Part shown: positions 1 to 5,006 of the stretch, piece after piece | How the letters are laid out: every line of letters starts with the position of its first letter | How positions within the stretch are numbered: the stretch's first letter is position 1 | NCBI GenBank assembly: GCA_029779385.1 | Contig: JAKPAQ010000653.1 | Span: 1-5,006, forward strand | Reading direction: 5' to 3' | Source: Actinomycetes bacterium | GTDB lineage: Bacteria; Actinomycetota; Actinomycetes; Propionibacteriales; Nocardioidaceae | Length of the DNA: 5,006 bases | Made by a program: the position numbers and the translations under genes | Notes under the pieces: model-generated | The model's input: only the letters and a program-made list of their open reading frames with translations | Database searches by the model: none | What the model was told of the DNA's origin: nothing

Positions 1-56
1 AGTCGGCCATCAGGGCGCGTCTTGCCCGTATTCGGCAGATCTTGCGAGACCGGTAA
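1..56 (+). CDS. 3' end of an upstream gene, possibly rarA (partial)
   Basis: Reading from base 3 gives 17 codons (SAIRARLARIRQILRDR) and then TAA at 54-56. The peptide is basic and helical, and most codons end in G or C as in the genes downstream. The stop lies 10 bases before the likely start of the next gene, as expected for one operon. An ending of the form 'xIxxRLxxxRxxxR' resembles the C-terminus of RarA/MgsA replication-recombination ATPases, which often lie a little upstream of alaS in actinobacteria. Seventeen residues cannot prove that, and rpsD or another gene is not excluded. The gene starts outside the window. Confidence 0.45.
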   Translation, partial: SAIRARLARIRQILRDR

Positions 57-66
57 CCTTCAGGTC

Positions 67-528
67 ATGGAGTTGTCAGTGGTGCTGGTCACGATTGCCG
101 CGATTCTCGCGGTCGTCTCGGTCGCCGCTGCCATTGTCGCGACCCGCGCGGTCGCCCAGATTCGCGAACTCCGCCAAGAACCCCCGGCCCCAGTGCTGGC
201 CGAAATTGACAATTTGCCTGCTGAAAGCGGCGAGTCGTTGGCCAGACCTGAGCCGCTGGACGAAGCCGAATACAAGGTCGTCCACGGTCGCGTGATCGTT
301 CAGCCGACGGGGGCCCAAGTGGTGGCCGCGACGATGACCAGGCCATCTGTTCGAGTGGCGATCTTCGTCTCCGGCGTGGCCCATGCGCTGCGTCCCGAAA
401 GTCGCGACCGGATCAGGGCGCTAATCAGACGCGAGTACCTAGGGCGAAAGCGGGCCCGCCAGCGCGCAGCGAAAGCAGCCGCACGAGCCCAGAATTCGCC
501 GCCGGGACAAGGAATGGTGAGGCAATGA
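67..528 (+). CDS. Single-pass membrane protein of unknown function (153 aa)
   Basis: I recognise no characterised family. Residues 3-26 form one hydrophobic helix (VVLVTIAAILAVVSVAAAIVA) that starts almost at the N-terminus, so this is a signal anchor rather than a cleaved signal. A linker rich in Pro and Glu follows (38-70). Then comes a more conserved-looking stretch (71-127) with 'GRVIVQPT', 'RPSVRVAIFVSGVAHALRP' and 'ESRDRIRALIRREYLGRKR'. The tail (112-142) is very basic. Acidic residue 2 and arginines after the helix suggest a cytoplasmic C-terminus. Position and shape match the DUF948-like or unnamed membrane proteins found before alaS in actinobacteria; this is inference. I chose ATG at 67 because an in-frame TTG at 22 would overlap the upstream reading frame and add 15 polar residues before the helix. 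The ribosome site before 67 is poor (only CAGG at 61-64, too close). The 3' end overlaps the next gene by four bases (ATGA). Confidence 0.8.
   Translation: MELSVVLVTIAAILAVVSVAAAIVATRAVAQIRELRQEPPAPVLAEIDNLPAESGESLARPEPLDEAEYKVVHGRVIVQPTGAQVVAATMTRPSVRVAIFVSGVAHALRPESRDRIRALIRREYLGRKRARQRAAKAAARAQNSPPGQGMVRQ
516..522 (+). promoter_or_regulatory. Ribosome binding site of the DUF6167-like gene
   Basis: GGTGAGG lies two bases before the ATG at 525, close to the anti-Shine-Dalgarno complement though at short spacing. Because it is inside the end of the preceding gene, it supports initiation at 525 coupled to termination at 526-528. Confidence 0.55.
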
Positions 529-761
529 GCGCACGAATCGTCTGGTTTGTCGCCGGGACCGCCGCTGGCGTATACGCCAGCGCCAAAGCAAGACGTGCGG
601 CCTACCGAGTTTCCATGCCCGGGCTCATCGACCAAGCCGCGGCCCTCGGCTCGGGACTGCGGGCCTTCAACGCCGAAGTGCGCGACGGCATGGCCGCAAA
701 GGAACACCAAATCCGAACCACCTCAGACCTTCCCCAACTCACCACCAAGGACCAAAACTGA
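525..761 (+). CDS. Small DUF6167-like protein (78 aa)
   Basis: Function unknown. The sequence opens with a short hydrophobic segment with glycines (residues 4-18, 'RIVWFVAGTAAGVYA'), followed by a basic patch (K21, R23, R24, R28). Then comes 'PGLIDQAAALGSGLRAFNAEVRDGMAAKE' (32-60) and a polar tail. This layout (short membrane helix, arginines, amphipathic helix ending in 'EVRxGMAxxE') is what I recall of DUF6167, a small actinobacterial family that commonly sits directly before alaS. The assignment is from memory of the pattern, not a search. The start overlaps the stop of the upstream gene (ATGA, 525-528), and the stop TGA at 759-761 shares its A with the alaS ATG. Codons 13-20 contain a perfect 20-bp palindrome. 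The protein is probably membrane-associated with its bulk in the cytoplasm. The two small genes and alaS look like one coupled unit. Confidence 0.8.
   Translation: MSARIVWFVAGTAAGVYASAKARRAAYRVSMPGLIDQAAALGSGLRAFNAEVRDGMAAKEHQIRTTSDLPQLTTKDQN
563..582. repeat. Perfect 20-bp palindrome inside the DUF6167-like gene
   Basis: CGCTGGCGTATACGCCAGCG equals its own reverse complement over all 20 bases, centred between 572 and 573. After one mismatch (562/583), bases 561 and 584 also pair. As RNA it could form an 8-bp GC-rich stem (563-570 with 575-582) with a UAUA loop, about 38 bases after the start codon. No run of T follows, so it is not an intrinsic terminator. It encodes residues 13-20 (AAGVYASA), a low-complexity Ala/Gly stretch with freedom in codon choice. 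Whether it is a protein site, an RNA hairpin or chance is unknown. Confidence 0.85.
747..751 (+). promoter_or_regulatory. Ribosome binding site of alaS
   Basis: AAGGA ends nine bases before the ATG at 761, a usable spacing. It lies inside the last codons of the DUF6167-like gene and supports 761 as the alaS start. Confidence 0.6.
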
Positions 762-3418
762 TGGAAACCGCTGAAATCCGGCGCCGATTCCTTACGCATT
801 TTGAGAACGCCGGCCACACGGTCGTGCCGTCGGCGCCGCTGCTGTTCGACGACCCGAACCTTTTGTTCGTCAATGCGGGCATGGTTCCGTTCAAGCCATA
901 CTTCCTAGGCCAAGAGACGCCACCGTTCGAACGTGCCACGAGCGTGCAAAAGTGTGTCCGCACTCTCGACATCGAAGAGGTTGGCAAGACCACCCGCCAC
1001 GGCACGTTCTTCCAAATGAATGGCAACTTCAGTTTCGGCGACTACTTCAAAGAGCGCGCCATCGAACTTGCTTGGACGTTGATCACCGGCAGCGTTGATG
1101 ACGGCGGTCTCGGTTTTGATCCGGCCAAAATCTGGGTCACCGTTCTGCACACTGATAGCGAGGCCCGAGAACTCTGGAAAAAGGTCGCGGGGCTTCCCGA
1201 CGAGCGAATCCAAAACCGCGGGTTGCTGGACAACTACTGGCATATGGGCGTGCCCGGCCCAGGTGGCCCCTGCTCGGAGATCTACATCGACCGTGGCCCC
1301 CAATACGGTCCAGACGGCGGACCCGAAGCCGACGAAGATCGGTTCCTAGAAATCTGGAACCTGGTCTTCATGCAAGAGGAGATCACTAACGTCCGCGCCA
1401 AGGACCAGTTCGATGTTGTCGGGCCGTTGCCCAGCCAGAACATCGACACTGGCATGGGCCTAGAGCGCGTCGCATACCTGCTCCAAGGCAAAGAGAACCT
1501 CTACGAGATCGACGAAGTCTTCCCTGTCATTGAGAAAGCGGCTGAACTCAGTGGCAAACGCTACGGCGAAAATGCCGAAGACGATGTTCGCTTCCGCGTA
1601 ATCGCCGATCACGTGCGCAGCGGCCTGATGTTGATGGGCGACGGGGTAACGCCAGGCAACGAGAGTCGCGGCTATGTGCTTCGCCGACTGCTGCGCCGGG
1701 CAGTTCGTTCGATTCGACTGCTGGGCTTTGAGGATCGTGCCCTGCCCGAACTGCTGCCGGTGAGCCTTGAGCGGATGAAGGCGTCGTACCCGGAGTTGGA
1801 GGCCGACTTCGCCCGGATCAGCCAGGTCGCCTACGCCGAAGAGGACGCCTTCCGCCAGACCCTAGGTAAAGGCACACAGATCTTTGATGTTGCTGCCGCA
1901 GAACTCAAAGGCGCGGGCGCAACGGTCTTGACCGGAGACAAAGCGTTCCAACTGCACGACACCTATGGCTTCCCGATCGACTTGACGCTCGAAATGGCAG
2001 CCGAGCAGGGGCTGGCCGTCGATCAGGAGGGCTTCGTCGCCCTGATGGGCGAACAGAAAGCGCGAGCCAAGGCCGACGCCAAGTCCAAGAAGGGCGTCCA
2101 CGCCGACACGACCGTTTATCGCGAGTCGATCGACACTTTCGGGCCGACCGAGTGGCTGGCCTACACCAACCTGATCACCGAGTCGAAGGTCCTGGCATTG
2201 CTTACTGCCGGCGCGACCGTCCCAGTGCTGAGCGAAGGCCAAGTTGGCGAAGTTATCTTGGACCGGACAGGCTTCTACGCCGAGTCCGGTGGTCAGAACG
2301 CAGACGCCGGAGTGCTGCGTTGGGACGGGGGCAGCGCCGAAGTCCTCGACGTCCAGCGGCCGATCAAGGGCTTGGTCGTTCACCAAGTTCGAATCACCTC
2401 AGGCGAATTGACGACGTCGACTCACCTGTCGGCCGAGGTCGACCAGCAATGGCGCATCGGCGCGCGCCAGGCCCACTCGGGAACCCACGTCGTTCACGCC
2501 GCCCTGCGCGAGGTGCTTGGCCCGACGGCGCTGCAGTCCGGCTCGTACAACCGACCGGGCTACCTGCGGTTGGACTTTGGCTGGAACAGTGCGCTGGACT
2601 CAGACCAGTTCCATCAGGTTGAGCACGTCTCGAACCGGGCCCTGCGCGAAGACCTCCAGGTCAGTCAGCATCTGATGAGCCTGCCCGAAGCCAAAGAGTT
2701 TGGCGCGTTGGCGCTGTTCGGTGAAAATTACGGCGAAGAAGTCCGAGTTATCGAAATCGGCGGACCGTGGTCGCGTGAACTATGCGGTGGAACCCACGTT
2801 GAACGCTCCAGCCAGATCGGCACTGTCGTACTTACCGCCGACGGCTCAGTGGGCGCAGGCAACCGCCGTATCGAAGCGCTCGTGGGTATTGAGGGCTTCG
2901 CGTACTTGGCCAAAGAACGAGACTTGGTGCGCCAGTTGAGTGAAGTGCTCAAGGCTCAGCCCGAGGATCTGACCACTCGGGTGCAGGACTTGGTTTCGCG
3001 GCTCAAAGCCAGCGAGAAGGAACTCGACAAGCTGAAGGCTGCTGAACTTCAAGGTGCCGCCGGCGATGTGGCCAAAGCGGCCAAAGACATCGACGGGGTT
3101 GCCTTTGTCGGCCACCGCGCCGAAGGTGTCGGCGGCGGCGACGTTCGCCAATTGGCGCTAGATATTCGTGGTCGGATCACCGATCGGCCGGCCGTGGTCG
3201 CAGTCATCGGCACCGCAGGCGACAAGCCGTCTGCGGTCGTTGCGCTGAATCCGGCCGCGATCGACCGAGGACTTTCGGCTCAGCAACTGGTTGCGCTGAT
3301 CGGCGAGAAGATCGGCGGTCGTGGCGGCGGAAAGGCCGATGTCGCTCAAGGTGGCGGCACCGACATCGGTGGAATCGATGCCGCATTCGCGGCGGTCGAG
3401 TCGAGTTTGCAACGATGA
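761..3418 (+). CDS. alaS: Alanine--tRNA ligase (AlaRS)
   Basis: Charges tRNA-Ala with alanine using ATP in the cytoplasm, and hydrolyses mischarged Ser- or Gly-tRNA-Ala. All four parts of a full-length enzyme are present at the usual size (885 aa). The class II catalytic core occupies about 1-250, with motif 1 near 20-47, motif 2 'TRHGTFFQMNGNFSFGDYFK' (78-97) and motif 3 'DTGMGLERVA' (229-238). The helical tRNA-recognition domain follows (about 250-450). The editing domain has its metal and catalytic residues intact: H572 and H576 in 'HSGTH', C675 and H679 in 'CGGTH'. A coiled coil (about 719-765) leads to the C-Ala/DHHA1 domain, with the glycine-rich 'GGRGGGKADVAQGGG' at 852-866. 'ARQAHSGTH' and 'QSGSYNRPGYLRLDF' are worded as in actinobacterial AlaRS. 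The ATG at 761 is directly followed by a conserved N-terminus ('IRRRFLTHFE'), so no extension is needed. It overlaps the previous gene by one base and the next by four. Nothing appears truncated or mutated. Confidence 0.99.
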   Translation: METAEIRRRFLTHFENAGHTVVPSAPLLFDDPNLLFVNAGMVPFKPYFLGQETPPFERATSVQKCVRTLDIEEVGKTTRHGTFFQMNGNFSFGDYFKERAIELAWTLITGSVDDGGLGFDPAKIWVTVLHTDSEARELWKKVAGLPDERIQNRGLLDNYWHMGVPGPGGPCSEIYIDRGPQYGPDGGPEADEDRFLEIWNLVFMQEEITNVRAKDQFDVVGPLPSQNIDTGMGLERVAYLLQGKENLYEIDEVFPVIEKAAELSGKRYGENAEDDVRFRVIADHVRSGLMLMGDGVTPGNESRGYVLRRLLRRAVRSIRLLGFEDRALPELLPVSLERMKASYPELEADFARISQVAYAEEDAFRQTLGKGTQIFDVAAAELKGAGATVLTGDKAFQLHDTYGFPIDLTLEMAAEQGLAVDQEGFVALMGEQKARAKADAKSKKGVHADTTVYRESIDTFGPTEWLAYTNLITESKVLALLTAGATVPVLSEGQVGEVILDRTGFYAESGGQNADAGVLRWDGGSAEVLDVQRPIKGLVVHQVRITSGELTTSTHLSAEVDQQWRIGARQAHSGTHVVHAALREVLGPTALQSGSYNRPGYLRLDFGWNSALDSDQFHQVEHVSNRALREDLQVSQHLMSLPEAKEFGALALFGENYGEEVRVIEIGGPWSRELCGGTHVERSSQIGTVVLTADGSVGAGNRRIEALVGIEGFAYLAKERDLVRQLSEVLKAQPEDLTTRVQDLVSRLKASEKELDKLKAAELQGAAGDVAKAAKDIDGVAFVGHRAEGVGGGDVRQLALDIRGRITDRPAVVAVIGTAGDKPSAVVALNPAAIDRGLSAQQLVALIGEKIGGRGGGKADVAQGGGTDIGGIDAAFAAVESSLQR

Positions 3419-3843
3419 CACGCGGCCGACGATTAGGCGTTGACGTAGGTGACGCGCGGATCGGGGTTGCCGTTTGCGATCCCGATGGCCTGATCGCCAC
3501 CCCGGTTGAATCTGTTTCCGCTGGCCCAGACGCTATTGGTCGGCTGGCCGAACTGGTCTCTGAATACGAAGCGATTGAAGTAGTCGTGGGCCTTCCAGTT
3601 GGTTTGTCTGGTCGCGAGGGGCCGGCCGCAGCGAAGGTTCGCGACTTCGTTTCCTTGCTTGAACCGGCAATTGGCGGTGTTTCGGTAAGGTTGGTCGATG
3701 AGCGTCTCACGACGGTCTCGGCCCAGTCGCAATTACATGCCAGCGGCCGCAACACGAAGTCATCGAGGTCGGTCATTGACCAGGCGGCCGCTGTAGTGAT
3801 TTTGCAGTCGGCGATCGATGCGCAAAGAGCACGTGAAAGGTGA
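3415..3843 (+). CDS. ruvX: Putative pre-16S rRNA nuclease / Holliday junction resolvase-like protein (YqgF/RuvX)
   Basis: Members of this family (YqgF, RuvX, YrrK) have an RNase H-like fold. In E. coli the protein is needed for 5'-end maturation of 16S rRNA; the older resolvase name rests on structural similarity. At 142 aa it has the normal length. The strand carrying the first catalytic aspartate is 'RLGVDVGDARIGVAV' (6-20, D10). Next come 'EVVVGLPVGLSGREGPAA' (55-72), the family's signature loop, and 'VRLVDERLTTVSAQ' (91-104, D95/E96). 'VIDQAAAVVILQ' (120-131) carries the final acidic residue, D122. All expected acidic residues are present, so it should be active. ATG 3415 overlaps the alaS stop (ATGA). 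No strong Shine-Dalgarno sequence precedes it, which suggests translation depends on ribosomes finishing alaS. alaS-ruvX-mltG-aroE is a familiar actinobacterial order, also seen in Mycobacterium. Confidence 0.97.
   Translation: MTRGRRLGVDVGDARIGVAVCDPDGLIATPVESVSAGPDAIGRLAELVSEYEAIEVVVGLPVGLSGREGPAAAKVRDFVSLLEPAIGGVSVRLVDERLTTVSAQSQLHASGRNTKSSRSVIDQAAAVVILQSAIDAQRARER
3835..3843 (+). promoter_or_regulatory. Ribosome binding site of mltG
   Basis: GAAAGGTGA forms the last codons of ruvX, including its stop, and sits six bases before the ATG at 3850. It is the clearest Shine-Dalgarno sequence in the window and fixes the mltG start. Confidence 0.7.
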
Positions 3844-3849
3844 ACCGCG

Positions 3850-4950
3850 ATGACTGATGGCGGCGTGGATTTGCTCGGCGGTGTTTCGGCCGAGAGCCCC
3901 GAACCACCCAAGAAGTCAGGCGTGCGCCGATTGCTCGTGCTCCTGGCGCTGCTGGTTGTGTTTGGCGGCGGGTATTTCATCGCCATGAAAGTGATGGATC
4001 GACTCAGTGGGCCCGAGGACTACACCGGTCAGGGCACCGGCACGGTCACGATCACGGTGCCCGCGGGCGCGAACGGCGCTCAAATCGGGAAAATCCTCGC
4101 CGACGCTGGCGTGGTCAAGTCCGCCGAAGCGTTCTACCAGTTGAGCCTAAGCGATGTTCGGGCCCAGTCAATCCAGCCGGGAACGTACCGCCTACGCACC
4201 CACATGTCGGCCGAGGCGGCCCTGACCGCATTGGTTGATCCCTCGGCTCGCGTGCAGGCGAAGTTTACGATTCCTGAGGGTGCTCGCGTCGGCCAGATCG
4301 TCGAGATCATCTCGAAAAACACGGATCTGAAGGCCGAAGACTTGCAGGCCGCGCTGGACGACCCGAAGTCGATTGGTTTGCCCGATTTCGCCAATGGAAA
4401 CCCCGAAGGCTACCTGTACCCGGAAACCTACTTTGTTGAACCCGGCGAGACTGCCCAAGAGGTCCTGTCACGGATGGTGAAGCAGACGTTGAAGGTCGCC
4501 AAAGACGAACGAATCGGCGAACTCGCGCCGGCGCTGGGGATGACCGGTGAGCAGATCCTGACCATGGCCAGCATTTTGGAGTACGAAGGTCAAAACCCCG
4601 AAGATTACGCCAAAATTGCCAGGGTTCTGTACAACCGGATCCAGCAGTCGATGCCGCTGCAGTTGGATTCGACGGTCTCGTACATCAGCAAACGCAAGGG
4701 CGACGTTTGGACGACCGCCGAGGAACGGGCGAACCCGTCCGAATACAACACTTATCAACATCAGGGTTTGCCGCCCGGGCCTATTGGTTCGCCGGGTGCG
4801 GCTGCGATTCGAGCAGCGTTGAACCCTGCGGTTGGGCCATGGTTGTACTTCTTCGCCAAGAAGGACGGTTCGGTTGTCTACAACGAAAGCTACGGCCAGC
4901 ACACTGCTGACTGCCAAGCCGAATACGGCGCTGGCTCCTGCGGTGGCTGA
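3850..4950 (+). CDS. mltG: Endolytic murein transglycosylase MltG (YceG-like)
   Basis: Membrane-anchored lytic transglycosylase that cleaves nascent peptidoglycan glycan strands and is thought to end their elongation. The 366 residues start with a short cytoplasmic part (1-27, with K21, K22, R26, R27). One transmembrane helix follows (about 28-47, 'LLVLLALLVVFGGGYFIAM'), and the rest is extracytoplasmic. Residues 64-136 look like the LysM-like subdomain ('TVTITVPAGANGAQIGKILADAG', then 'IQPGTYRL'). The catalytic domain runs from about 138 to 350. It has 'IPEGARVGQI' (141-150), 'EGYLYPETY' (186-194), the catalytic glutamate E244 in 'MASILEYEGQ', 'VLYNRI' (259-264), 'PLQLDSTVSY' (269-278) and 'YNTYQHQGLPPGPIGSPG' (299-316). 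The tail carries two cysteines, C355 and C364, after the usual domain end, which could form a disulfide outside the membrane. The gene follows ruvX after six bases. All family motifs are present, so I expect an active enzyme. Confidence 0.96.
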   Translation: MTDGGVDLLGGVSAESPEPPKKSGVRRLLVLLALLVVFGGGYFIAMKVMDRLSGPEDYTGQGTGTVTITVPAGANGAQIGKILADAGVVKSAEAFYQLSLSDVRAQSIQPGTYRLRTHMSAEAALTALVDPSARVQAKFTIPEGARVGQIVEIISKNTDLKAEDLQAALDDPKSIGLPDFANGNPEGYLYPETYFVEPGETAQEVLSRMVKQTLKVAKDERIGELAPALGMTGEQILTMASILEYEGQNPEDYAKIARVLYNRIQQSMPLQLDSTVSYISKRKGDVWTTAEERANPSEYNTYQHQGLPPGPIGSPGAAAIRAALNPAVGPWLYFFAKKDGSVVYNESYGQHTADCQAEYGAGSCGG

Positions 4951-4953
4951 GCT

Positions 4954-4958
4954 AGGGA
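4954..4958 (+). promoter_or_regulatory. Ribosome binding site of aroE
   Basis: AGGGA lies in the 15-base gap after mltG, seven bases before the GTG at 4966. It supports GTG rather than ATG as the aroE start. Confidence 0.6.
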
Positions 4959-4965
4959 CGTTGTC

Positions 4966-5006
4966 GTGAAGTGCGCGGTACTCGGTTCGCCGATCTCGCA
5001 TTCACT
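4966..5006 (+). CDS. aroE: Shikimate dehydrogenase, N-terminal fragment (partial)
   Basis: Only 13 full codons are inside the window: (V/M)KCAVLGSPISHS, with CT of the next codon consistent with Leu. 'AVLGSPISHSL' is the hallmark N-terminus of AroE. Its Ser-x-Ser pair near the start (here the serines of 'SPISHS') helps bind shikimate in this family. AroE reduces 3-dehydroshikimate to shikimate with NADPH in aromatic amino acid synthesis. The start codon is GTG, preceded by AGGGA. The gene is in the same frame as mltG but separated from it by the TGA at 4948-4950. Finding aroE after mltG is normal in actinobacteria. The rest of the gene, and whether it is intact, cannot be seen. Confidence 0.88.
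   Translation, partial: MKCAVLGSPISHS

Noticed and set aside
22..66. TTG start at 22 for the first membrane protein
   Set aside because: It would overlap the likely end of the upstream gene and place 15 polar residues before the signal-anchor helix. ATG at 67 gives a standard N-terminus.
1..66. Operon promoter before the first complete gene
   Set aside because: No convincing -35/-10 pair is visible and most of the stretch appears to be the end of another gene, so the promoter is probably outside the window.
1700..1721. Imperfect hairpin GCAGTTCG ... CGACTGC in alaS
   Set aside because: A short stem with a bulge inside conserved arginine-rich coding sequence; no T-run or intergenic setting.
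1862..2386. Minus-strand open frame of 174 codons inside alaS
   Set aside because: It is antisense to conserved AlaRS sequence and has no recognisable domain.
2152..2622. Plus-strand out-of-frame open frame of 156 codons inside alaS
   Set aside because: It overlaps the editing domain in another frame and its Arg/Pro-rich translation is typical of a frame shift of a G+C-rich gene. The alaS frame is uninterrupted, so no frameshift is implied.
3185..3194. CGGCCGGCCG palindrome in alaS
   Set aside because: Ten bases of G and C only are expected often by chance in a G+C-rich coding sequence.
3204..3986. Long minus-strand open frame (260 codons) opposite the end of alaS, ruvX and the start of mltG
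   Set aside because: It lies antisense to three well-supported genes. Its translation is rich in Arg, Ser, Pro and Thr with no family motifs, typical of a high-G+C shadow frame.
4951..4965. Possible terminator or promoter between mltG and aroE
   Set aside because: The 15-base gap holds only a ribosome binding site; there is no room for a stem-loop with a T-run or a -35/-10 pair.

Overview
The window reads as a chromosomal housekeeping segment of an actinobacterium (Actinomycetota) of moderately high G+C. The reasons are the gene order (two small membrane-associated unknowns, then alaS, ruvX/yqgF, mltG, aroE) and the protein signatures. The alanyl-tRNA synthetase has actinobacterial wording at the editing site, and the 78-residue protein before it resembles the DUF6167 family, which I know from this position in actinobacteria. 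I cannot name a genus from sequence alone. The first unknown gene looks to me most like Nocardioides/Propionibacteriales relatives, but that is an impression.

Layout, all on the plus strand. Bases 1-56 look like the last 17 codons of an upstream gene, possibly rarA. A single-pass membrane protein of 153 residues follows (67-528). It overlaps a DUF6167-like protein (525-761), which overlaps alaS by one base (761-3418). alaS overlaps ruvX by four bases (3415-3843). Six bases later comes mltG (3850-4950), and 15 bases after that the first 13 complete codons of aroE (4966 to the window edge). I found no intergenic gap longer than 15 bases, no terminator and no convincing promoter. The genes are therefore probably co-transcribed from a promoter left of the window, with strong translational coupling.

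The recognised genes serve separate core tasks: tRNA charging with alanine (AlaS), 5' maturation of 16S rRNA (RuvX), setting glycan strand length in the cell wall (MltG) and the shikimate pathway (AroE). They are linked by conserved neighbourhood rather than by one pathway. The two unknown proteins are the least understood part.

I see no mobile element, CRISPR array, RNA gene, frameshift or sign of horizontal transfer. The one sequence structure not explained by coding is a perfect 20-bp palindrome inside the DUF6167-like gene (563-582). I do not see an evident new biological system here; the findings are modest and ranked accordingly.
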